Positions 7,105-12,738 of a stretch of 12,738 nucleotides of DNA are shown piece after piece (within the stretch, counting starts at the first letter, position 1; each line of letters opens with the position of its first letter). The notes under the pieces were generated by a model. The model was given only the letters and a program-made list of their open reading frames with translations, made no database searches and was not told the origin of the DNA. The stretch is from Rickettsia typhi (GTDB taxonomy: Bacteria; Pseudomonadota; Alphaproteobacteria; Rickettsiales; UBA1997), in NCBI GenBank assembly GCA_945898025.1, contig CAMDGT010000017.1, forward strand, positions 1-12,738. The letters run 5' to 3'. The position numbers were made by a program, and so were the translations under genes.

Positions 7105-7935
7105 ATGCGCTCAATTAAAATCAACAAAATTACCATTGCCAACAATCTGCCTTTTACACTGATTGCTGGCCCTTGTCAAGTCGAAAACCTTGATCACAGC
7201 TTAATGATGGCTGAGAAAATCGCCTACATTACCAATAAATTAGGTATAAATTTTATTTTTAAATCATCCTTTGATAAAGCAAATCGCTCTTCAATTGAAG
7301 GAAAAAGAGGCATAGGACTCGAAAAAACCATCGAAATATTTCATCAAGTTAAAAAAAACATTGGATGTCCTATTCTTACCGATATTCACGATGAAGAGCA
7401 ATGTAAAATTCTTTCCGATGAAAGTGCGGTTGACATACTGCAAATTCCAGCTTTTTTATGTCGCCAAACCAATCTTCTTGAAGCTGCGGCGAATACCAAC
7501 AAAATAATCAACATAAAAAAAGGTCAATTCCTTGCCCCTTGGGATACCGCAAATATTGTTAAAAAAATGGATTACTTTGGAAAGCAAGATGTTATACTTA
7601 CCGAAAGAGGTACTAGCTTTGGCTACAATAATTTAATTTCAGATTTTCGCAGTTTGCCAATCATGGCAAAAACTGGTTGCCCTGTAATATTTGACGCAAC
7701 TCATTCTGTTCAACAGCCCGGAGGTCTTGGTGGGGCAAGTGGCGGACAAAGAGAATTTGTTGAAATATTAGCCAGCGCATCTGTTGCGGTTGGGGTGGCG
7801 GGAATATTCATGGAAGTTCATCAAGATCCAGACAATGCACCCTCTGACGGGCCATGCATGTTAAGGCTTGATAGTTTAGAAAGAATACTTACTAAACTGC
7901 AAAAGATTGATAATATTGTTAAAAATCAACAATAA
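7105..7935 (+). CDS. kdsA: 3-deoxy-8-phosphooctulonate synthase (Kdo-8-P synthase), class II
   Basis: It condenses phosphoenolpyruvate with arabinose-5-phosphate to give Kdo-8-phosphate, the precursor of the Kdo that links lipid A to the LPS core. The 276-aa length is normal. [10 protein letters not shown] (19-28), [12 protein letters not shown] (52-63), [10 protein letters not shown] (112-121) and [11 protein letters not shown] (197-207) are family signatures. C24, H200, E237 and D248 fit the metal ligands of the Aquifex enzyme (C11, H185, E222, D233) with consistent spacing, so this is the metal-dependent class rather than the metal-free class. It is divergent from the M48 gene and followed after 8 bp by a response regulator. 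The usual pyrG or eno neighbours are absent. It supports the reading from lpxD that the organism makes LPS. Confidence 0.97.
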   Translation: MRSIKINKITIANNLPFTLIAGPCQVENLDHSLMMAEKIAYITNKLGINFIFKSSFDKANRSSIEGKRGIGLEKTIEIFHQVKKNIGCPILTDIHDEEQCKILSDESAVDILQIPAFLCRQTNLLEAAANTNKIINIKKGQFLAPWDTANIVKKMDYFGKQDVILTERGTSFGYNNLISDFRSLPIMAKTGCPVIFDATHSVQQPGGLGGASGGQREFVEILASASVAVGVAGIFMEVHQDPDNAPSDGPCMLRLDSLERILTKLQKIDNIVKNQQ

Positions 7936-7943
7936 TTCATAAA

Positions 7944-8648
7944 ATGAAAAATAATATTTTAGTTGTCGATGATGACACAAGATTAAGAGTTTTGCTTGGT
8001 AAATTTCTTGAAGAAAACGGCTTCACTGTTGAATTAGCTAGTAATGCAGAGTTAGCAAAACAAGCAATAGAAAAAAATAATGGCATTTTTCAATTAATTA
8101 TTATCGATATAATGATGCCGGGGGAAAATGGCTTCGATTTAACTTCCTACTTTAAACAAAACTCAAAAACTAAAACAATACCAATAATAATTCTTACTGC
8201 AAGAGGCGATGTCAATGACAGATTAATTGGCCTAGAAGCAGGAGCCGAAGATTATCTCAGCAAACCTTTTGAGCCAAAAGAATTATTGCTAAGAATTAAC
8301 AATATTCTTAAAAGAGCCAACGGAGCAAGAGTTAATGAAGATAGCAACAAAAATAAAGAAGAAATATGTTGCTTTGGAGAATTTAATTTTAACTTTAACG
8401 ATTTACGGCTTAAGAAAAATCAAGATTTCTTATATCTAACCGAAGCAGAAACAAAAATATTGGCAATTTTATGTAAAAATATCGGCACAGTTGTTTCAAG
8501 AGAAATTATTGCAAAATTAACTGGTGACATAGATGCCAGAAGTATCGATGTTCAAATTAATCGCATCAGAAGAAAGATCGAAGACAAATCAAAGCAACCA
8601 TACAATCTACAAACAATTAGAAATCAAGGCTATATTTTACACAAGTAA
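7944..8648 (+). CDS. OmpR-family response regulator, PetR-like
   Basis: A cytoplasmic DNA-binding regulator activated by phosphorylation. The receiver domain (about 1-125) has the acidic pocket D9/D10, phospho-acceptor D55 in IIIDIMMPGENG, T85 and K107 in LSKPFEP. The winged-helix Trans_reg_C domain (about 142-234) ends in the typical TIRNQGYILHK. VVDDDTRLR at the start and the receiver sequence match the alphaproteobacterial PetR group, which is often paired with the kinase PetP. No kinase gene is next to it, so it is an orphan here. It starts 8 bp after kdsA and is probably co-transcribed with it. A short Asn/Lys-rich linker at about 126-141 joins the domains. Its targets cannot be read from the sequence. 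Confidence 0.93.
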   Translation: MKNNILVVDDDTRLRVLLGKFLEENGFTVELASNAELAKQAIEKNNGIFQLIIIDIMMPGENGFDLTSYFKQNSKTKTIPIIILTARGDVNDRLIGLEAGAEDYLSKPFEPKELLLRINNILKRANGARVNEDSNKNKEEICCFGEFNFNFNDLRLKKNQDFLYLTEAETKILAILCKNIGTVVSREIIAKLTGDIDARSIDVQINRIRRKIEDKSKQPYNLQTIRNQGYILHK

Positions 8649-8661
8649 CGGCAATTTTTAA

Positions 8662-8886
8662 TTACAACTCTATAATTCTTTTCACAATTTTTTGCACCAT
8701 TGGAGCGACAAAAAAAGCCACTGGAAAAGCAACCAAGAAACCTATCGCAAAAGCTCTTGCCCACATTTTAAAAAAATTATCAACAAAACCAACATTGACA
8801 AGGGTCATTATTCCAGACATAAAGAATGCCATAAATAAAGCCATAAAAAACGGAAAAAGAACTTTGGGATTTTTTAAAATTTTCAT
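8662..8886 (-). CDS. DUF2798 family small membrane protein
   Basis: A 74-aa protein with two predicted transmembrane helices, about residues 9-31 and 44-63. A basic N-terminus (MKILKNPK) and a basic C-terminus (KIVKR) suggest both ends are cytoplasmic. The pattern of paired helices with FFMALFMAFFMSG, TLVNVGF and VAFPVAFFVAP matches the DUF2798 family, whose function is unknown. It starts 20 bp after the phosphodiesterase gene on the same strand and is probably co-transcribed. Its end converges on the response regulator with 13 bp between stop codons and no room for a separate terminator. Confidence 0.8.
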   Translation of the reverse strand: MKILKNPKVLFPFFMALFMAFFMSGIMTLVNVGFVDNFFKMWARAFAIGFLVAFPVAFFVAPMVQKIVKRIIEL

Positions 8887-8906
8887 AAATTTATTTTATA
8901 GTTATT

Positions 8907-9626
8907 TTAAAAATGAGATGGCAATATTTTGTCGGTAGCAAAATTTTTTACACCCATCTTAGACAATGCGATAACTCTATCTTTGTCATTGACGGTCCAA
9001 GCAAATAATTCAACCTCTGGCAAAAAACTCAACAATTCACCATTGATTAATTTATGATTAATTGAAAGAAATTTAATGTTTTGGTCAATTAAAAAGTTTT
9101 TTAACGACTCCTTCGTTGAGTATGTTTCAAAATTCTCACAAACCGCAACAAAATTAATTTTTTCACCAAGTATTTTACGAAAATATTGACAAATTTCACC
9201 GGCTAATTTATATTCGGTTATGAATGGTGCAAAATAAAAGTTTGAAAAATCAATATTTTTTCTAATTATATCATCCTTAAGTAATGCCAATGCATTGCTT
9301 ACATTGTTTTTATCGATATTTTTAAAATCGCACCAATAAACTAATTTATTGCCAAATTCTAAATAATCAATAAATTTCGGTAAATCAGCTTTTTTAAAAC
9401 TATTGCTTGAATCTACATAAGCATCTAGCTCTTGCTTTGTTGGTTGGTCATGCTTTAGTATTAATTTATCAATATTTTCACAGTACCAAATATCAAATTC
9501 GATATTTCTAAACCCAAAACTGTAAGCTTGATGAAAGCTAGATATCGAGTTTTCAGAAGCAACACTTTTTTTATTATTTTTATCTTTTAAAACAAGCCCT
9601 CTATGGGCAAATAAATTAATTATCAT
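8907..9626 (-). CDS. Glycerophosphodiester phosphodiesterase family protein
   Basis: The family hydrolyses glycerophosphodiesters, the products of phospholipid breakdown, to glycerol-3-phosphate and an alcohol. This 239-aa protein has the expected TIM-barrel landmarks: AHRG (7-10), ENSISSF (25-31), IEFDI with metal ligands E43 and D45, HD (59-60), D100 with K102 in CDFKN, and the final AWTVND (209-214) and TDKI. The usual RTT after the HD motif is missing, so substrate preference may differ. No signal peptide is seen, so it should be cytoplasmic. AHRG lies so close to the start that the ATG at 9626 is secure. That start is 2 bp from the divergent cutA start. The DUF2798 gene follows. Confidence 0.88.
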   Translation of the reverse strand: MIINLFAHRGLVLKDKNNKKSVASENSISSFHQAYSFGFRNIEFDIWYCENIDKLILKHDQPTKQELDAYVDSSNSFKKADLPKFIDYLEFGNKLVYWCDFKNIDKNNVSNALALLKDDIIRKNIDFSNFYFAPFITEYKLAGEICQYFRKILGEKINFVAVCENFETYSTKESLKNFLIDQNIKFLSINHKLINGELLSFLPEVELFAWTVNDKDRVIALSKMGVKNFATDKILPSHF

Positions 9627-9631
9627 ATATG
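9624..9631. promoter_or_regulatory. Palindrome formed by two divergent start codons
   Basis: CATATATG holds the phosphodiesterase start (minus, 9626-9624) and the cutA start (plus, 9629-9631), separated by AT. Both starts are fixed by conserved residues close to the N-terminus. Any promoter or leader for either gene must therefore lie in the coding region of the other. On the minus strand TATAAA (9641-9636) is a possible -10 for the phosphodiesterase. Confidence 0.9.
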
Positions 9632-9955
9632 AGTTTTATAACTATTGGCACTTCATATCCAGATTCTATTGAATCTATGGAATTAATAAAAAAATTAACC
9701 GACGAATTATTGACCCGCAAAATTGCAGGCTGTATACACAGAACAAAAATTCATAGCTCATATATTTGGGAAAATCAAATAGTGCATGGAGATGAAATAA
9801 ACTTAACTATTAGCACCAAAAAAAAATTTTATCAAGAAGTAAAAGAGTTAATTTTAAAAAATCACTCTTACGAAATTCCTCAAATTATTTACAAGAAAAT
9901 TGATGGGGGTCTTAACGAGTATTTTCAATGGCTCTCGCTTTCTATAAAAAAATAA
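9629..9955 (+). CDS. cutA: CutA family divalent-ion tolerance protein
   Basis: A small trimeric cytoplasmic protein named from copper-tolerance work in E. coli; its biochemical role is still unclear. At 108 aa it has the family's usual length and ferredoxin-like layout. The start region ITIGTSYPD, the segment LLTRKIAGCIHRTKIHSSYIW (28-48 in part), the motif SSYIWENQI (43-51) and the YEIPQII stretch (81-87) align with CutA. WLSLSI near the end fits the closing helix. The start is fixed because the first beta strand begins at residue 3. It is divergent from the phosphodiesterase gene and followed by a long gene-free region. Confidence 0.92.
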   Translation: MSFITIGTSYPDSIESMELIKKLTDELLTRKIAGCIHRTKIHSSYIWENQIVHGDEINLTISTKKKFYQEVKELILKNHSYEIPQIIYKKIDGGLNEYFQWLSLSIKK

Positions 9956-10143
9956 AAATAATAGTGGATAATAAACTTATTTAAAGTTAAATATCATTAT
10001 TAGAATTTTAACCTAAAGATAAATTTTGGGTTAATTTTCGGTTAATTATTTATCGAGCTGGTTAAATCACAAAAAAGATAAATCAGACAAAGCTTATAAA
10101 TTCAAGGCATCTTCAATTAATTAGCATCGATCAATAATAGGCG

Positions 10144-10159
10144 ATGATAAATTTATCAT
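10144..10159. promoter_or_regulatory. 16-bp perfect palindrome
   Basis: ATGATAAATTTATCAT is its own reverse complement. It could be a dimeric regulator's operator or a snapback in the rne leader. In DNA this A+T-rich about one such palindrome could occur by chance in the window, so function is uncertain. Confidence 0.4.
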
Positions 10160-10213
10160 TAAAAAAATAATAAACAGCTAAATCCTTGAATCAGTAAGCA
10201 GATAAAAAATTAC

Positions 10214-10244
10214 TTCAACAAATTATTTAAATTTGTTGAATTTT
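10214..10244 (+). terminator. 11-bp hairpin with T run in the rne leader
   Basis: TTCAACAAATT (10214-10224) pairs perfectly with AATTTGTTGAA (10230-10240) around an ATTTA loop and is followed by TTTT. It ends 83 bp before the rne start. On the minus strand the same stem is followed by GT-A-A and a T6 run, so it could work in both directions. The stem is A+T-rich and thus weak for an intrinsic terminator. It could instead be an attenuator or an RNase E target for autoregulation. Confidence 0.5.
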
Positions 10245-10327
10245 AAATCTTACAAAACACTAGACCATTTTAAAGATCAATAAATTATGGTTTATTTAAA
10301 AAAGAATTCGAATCACAACTAAAACAT

Positions 10328-12307
10328 ATGACTCAAAGAACAATTTTAATTGATGCAGCTCATCGCGAAGAAACGAGAGTTGCAGTCCTTGAAGACGGAA
10401 TTCTTCAAGATTTCGACCGTGAAGCAATTGCAATAAAACAAATTAAGGGCAACATCTATTTAGCAAAAGTAGTGCGAGTTGAGCAATCTTTGCAGGCCGC
10501 CTTTGTCGATTACGATGGAAATAGACATGGCTTCTTGCCGTTTCCAGAAATACATCCTGACTACTACCAAATATCCGATATAGACAAACAAAAACTAAGA
10601 GAATTAGCTCAAAATAACAAAAAAAATGAAGACGAAGACTCCAGCAATCAAGAAGAATTTTCTGAAAAACAGCTTGACAAACCTCGTCGACAAAATTATA
10701 GCCATCAAAATAATAATATTGAAAGCGATGAAGTTGAGGAATCAGTAACAACAGGCTCTTATTCAGTTGAAGATGAAACAGAAGTTTACGGCGGAAATAT
10801 ATACGGTGTCCACAAAAGATACAACATTCAAGATGTTATAAAACCTGGACAACTTGTTTTAGTTCAAGTTGCAAAAGAAGAAAGAGGCAGTAAAGGCGCA
10901 GCAATGACAACATTCATTTCGATTGCTGGCAAATATTGTGTTTTAATGCCAAATACTCCAAATAAAGGCGGGGTATCAAAAAAGGTCGATAATTTTCGTG
11001 ATCGCAAAATATTAAAATCAATCCTTGGAGAATTATCAATTCCACTAGATCGCTCCGTTATTATCAGAACCGCAGGAGTCGGCAAAAGACCAGAAGAAAT
11101 TAAAAGAGATTACGAATATTTATCAAGATTATGGGGAATTATATTTGAAGCATCTAATAATTCTAAAGCTCCTTCTTTTATTCATGCTGAAGATGATATA
11201 ATTAAAAAAATTATTCGCGATATCTACAATGAATCAATAAAAGAAGTCGTAGTTGAGGGAAGAAAATCACACCAAGAAGTGGTTGATTTTATTCGACTGA
11301 CAATGCCAAACATTAATCACAACATACAACTTCATGAAGAAAGGGTTCCTATTTTTAATAAATATAAAGTAGAGCAACAAATATCAGCACTTTACGAAAA
11401 ACAAATTTTTCTTCCTTCTGGAGGTTCTATTGTTATTGATAACACCGAGGCACTCGTTGCAATAGATGTTAACTCTGGGAGGGCAACAAAAGAAAGTGGA
11501 ATAGAAGAAACCGCCTACAAGACCAACCTTGAAGCAGTAAAAGAAGTAGCCAGACAATTAAAATTAAGAGATTTAGCTGGGCTTGTGGTTATTGATTTTA
11601 TAGACATGTACGATCAAAGACACCGCAGAAATGTCGAGAGAATGCTAAGGGATGAATTGCAAAACGATAGAGCAAGGATCCAACTTGGCAAAATCAGCGT
11701 TTTTGGATTGCTTGAAATGTCAAGACAAAGATTGGGGTCAAGTTTTTTTGAAACCATTACTCAGCCTTGCAAAAACTGCAATGGCACTGGTTATGTTCGT
11801 TCAGTTGAAATATTAGCAGTAAGCATATTTAGAGCGATTAGACACTCTTCAATTGATAATCAAGTTGGGGTTGTTTACATCTACACTAGCAATGAGATCA
11901 TCTCTTACATGATGAATTACAAAAGACAAGAAATTCTAAATACTGAAAATAGCTACAAAATACATATATTCTTTCATTTTAGCGACAATATTGGCAGTGC
12001 TGGTTTTGAAATTAAAAGAAGAAAAAGCCTATCTGAGGAAGAAAAAAGAGAAATAGAAATGGAGGTTTCAACTGGAAAGGTTAATATGCTTAAAATGGAG
12101 CAACAATTTAATGTTGACGAAGATAACTTTTCCAGCCATCGCAACAATAACAGCGAAGAAAATCGAGAAGAAAACAACAATCGAAGAGGCAACAAAAAGA
12201 ACTATAAATATAAAAATCTTGAGAAAAAAAGAGGCAACCATAACAACTCTAAATCATCAATTATTAGTACCATTTTTGATTTTCTAAAAAAAGCTAAGAA
12301 TCGCTAG
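10328..12307 (+). CDS. rne: Ribonuclease E/G (RNase E type)
   Basis: The main single-strand endoribonuclease, which starts mRNA decay and matures rRNA and tRNA. At 659 aa it has a full catalytic half but a short tail. The S1 RNA-binding domain (about 38-200) is split by an acidic, low-complexity insert (about 97-157), typical of alphaproteobacterial RNase E. The DNase I-like site has D380 in VAIDVNSG and D423 in VIDFIDM. The zinc-link cysteines C481 and C484 are in CKNCNGTG. After residue 600 come Asn/Glu-rich then Lys/Arg-rich stretches, followed by a short amphipathic end ([16 protein letters not shown]). The large scaffold tail of E. coli is missing, as is the GWW ending I recall from some alphaproteobacteria. 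The ATG is placed just before the conserved ILIDA strand. It follows a structured leader, and thiG starts 4 bp after its TAG stop, the only non-TAA stop seen here. Confidence 0.95.
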   Translation: MTQRTILIDAAHREETRVAVLEDGILQDFDREAIAIKQIKGNIYLAKVVRVEQSLQAAFVDYDGNRHGFLPFPEIHPDYYQISDIDKQKLRELAQNNKKNEDEDSSNQEEFSEKQLDKPRRQNYSHQNNNIESDEVEESVTTGSYSVEDETEVYGGNIYGVHKRYNIQDVIKPGQLVLVQVAKEERGSKGAAMTTFISIAGKYCVLMPNTPNKGGVSKKVDNFRDRKILKSILGELSIPLDRSVIIRTAGVGKRPEEIKRDYEYLSRLWGIIFEASNNSKAPSFIHAEDDIIKKIIRDIYNESIKEVVVEGRKSHQEVVDFIRLTMPNINHNIQLHEERVPIFNKYKVEQQISALYEKQIFLPSGGSIVIDNTEALVAIDVNSGRATKESGIEETAYKTNLEAVKEVARQLKLRDLAGLVVIDFIDMYDQRHRRNVERMLRDELQNDRARIQLGKISVFGLLEMSRQRLGSSFFETITQPCKNCNGTGYVRSVEILAVSIFRAIRHSSIDNQVGVVYIYTSNEIISYMMNYKRQEILNTENSYKIHIFFHFSDNIGSAGFEIKRRKSLSEEEKREIEMEVSTGKVNMLKMEQQFNVDEDNFSSHRNNNSEENREENNNRRGNKKNYKYKNLEKKRGNHNNSKSSIISTIFDFLKKAKNR

Positions 12308-12311
12308 TAGA

Positions 12312-12738
12312 ATGCAAAATTATCTGAAAGATGAGCTAGTAATTGCTGGAAGAAAATTCAACTCTCGGCTTTTAGTTGGCACTGGAAAATATCACAATTT
12401 TCAACAAACCGCTCAAGCAATCGAAGAATCTGGAGCGGAAATAGTAACCGTCGCAGTCAGAAGAGTGAATATTGAAAATAAAAGCGAAGCAATGTTGCAA
12501 GATTTTATCGACCCAACGAAATTCACTTATTTACCCAATACTGCAGGTTGTTATAGTGCCGAAGAAGCGGTGAGAACACTTAAATTAGCAAGAATGGCTG
12601 GTGGCTGGAATCTCGTTAAACTAGAAGTATTATCGGAGCAAAAAACTCTTTATCCACAAGTAATAGAAACCATTAAAGCATCGCAAATCTTAATTAAAGA
12701 AGGTTTTGATGTTATGGTTTACACCTCAGATGATCCAA
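12312..12738 (+). CDS. thiG: Thiazole synthase, 3' end cut off by window
   Basis: The window ends inside this gene; 142 codons without a stop are visible, out of about 255 in the family. ThiG joins 1-deoxyxylulose-5-phosphate, dehydroglycine (or an equivalent) and sulfur from ThiS to form the thiazole ring of thiamine. RLLVGTGKY (19-27), [11 protein letters not shown] (43-53), [16 protein letters not shown] (74-89) and VMVYTSDDP at the visible end are family signatures. The Schiff-base lysine is K103 in LVKLEVL. The start is 4 bp after rne, at an ATG three residues before the conserved region, with no Shine-Dalgarno. Translation may be coupled to rne. Whether thiS, thiO or thiE follow cannot be seen. 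Its presence suggests the organism makes at least part of its thiamine. Confidence 0.96.
   Translation, partial: MQNYLKDELVIAGRKFNSRLLVGTGKYHNFQQTAQAIEESGAEIVTVAVRRVNIENKSEAMLQDFIDPTKFTYLPNTAGCYSAEEAVRTLKLARMAGGWNLVKLEVLSEQKTLYPQVIETIKASQILIKEGFDVMVYTSDDP

Larger units (their letters stand above)
9956..10327 (+). other. 372-bp gene-free region between cutA and rne
   Basis: No reading frame of useful length, tRNA or known RNA family was recognised on either strand. The region holds GGTTAATT at 10029-10036 and 10040-10047 with a related GGTTAAAT at 10060-10067, a 16-bp palindrome, and an 11-bp hairpin (separate entries). It probably carries the cutA terminator, the rne promoter and a long rne leader. 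RNase E mRNAs in other bacteria have structured, self-regulated leaders. No convincing promoter pair stood out. Confidence 0.6.

Noticed and set aside
10031..10045. TTAA-N7-TTAA, a match to the CtrA binding consensus, upstream of rne
   Set aside because: CtrA occurs in this group, but in DNA this rich in A and T roughly two or three such matches are expected by chance in the window, and no promoter elements sit around it.
10144..10170. Tiny open frame ATG..TAA of 8 codons in the rne leader
   Set aside because: It coincides with the palindrome, has no ribosome site and is too short to distinguish from chance.
10443..10751. 102-codon minus-strand open frame inside rne
   Set aside because: It lies opposite the S1 domain and acidic insert of RNase E and has no recognisable domain.
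1..12738. CRISPR array, insertion sequence, prophage or toxin-antitoxin pair
   Set aside because: No spaced direct repeats, transposase motifs, integrase or paired small genes were found; the only tandem arrays are the 14-bp and 9-bp repeats described.
1..12738. Reassignment of TGA as a sense codon, since no gene here ends in TGA
   Set aside because: Eleven stops are seen (ten TAA, one TAG), too few to mean much in A+T-rich DNA, and every gene is full length under the standard code.

Overview
The window is a piece of a very A+T-rich bacterial chromosome carrying ordinary housekeeping and cell-envelope genes. The VirB11 ATPase, the RNase E with an acidic S1 insert, the PetR-like response regulator and the LpxD are all of the alphaproteobacterial type, and VirB11 and LpxD look most like Rickettsiales proteins. 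The genes for lipid A (lpxD), Kdo (kdsA) and peptidoglycan (a class A penicillin-binding protein) argue against Anaplasmataceae. The gap and thiG genes argue against Rickettsia itself. My best guess is a Rickettsiales lineage outside those two groups, such as a Midichloria-, Jidaibacter- or Deianiraea-like organism. This is inferred from recalled family sequences, not from a search.

Layout, left to right. A lone tRNA-Ile(GAU) lies at 255-331. A tight plus-strand run follows: gap, virB11 and lpxD. A C-free spacer with a 14-bp tandem repeat separates lpxD from a convergent minus-strand group: an M48 membrane metalloprotease, a class A penicillin-binding protein and tRNA-Gln(UUG). Divergent from the protease are kdsA and an OmpR-family response regulator, 8 bp apart. 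The regulator converges on a minus-strand pair, a DUF2798 membrane protein preceded by a glycerophosphodiester phosphodiesterase. That phosphodiesterase is divergent from cutA, with only 2 bp between the two start codons. A 372-bp gene-free leader with hairpins precedes rne. The window ends inside thiG, which starts 4 bp after rne; 142 codons of thiG are visible.

How the genes relate. The gene order mixes pathways, as is common in reduced genomes. LpxD and KdsA both serve lipopolysaccharide and the penicillin-binding protein serves the wall, so the organism has a real Gram-negative envelope. VirB11 powers a type IV secretion system whose other parts are not here. The GAPDH carries substitutions at the known cofactor-selecting positions that point towards NADP and an anabolic role. 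RNase E and the two tRNAs belong to RNA metabolism.

No new multi-gene system is visible. The observations most worth following are the GAPDH cofactor-site changes, the absence of any Shine-Dalgarno sequence at all 12 starts, the 2-bp divergent start-codon arrangement, the inverted repeat that clamps the tRNA-Ile precursor, the solitary virB11, and the structured rne leader.
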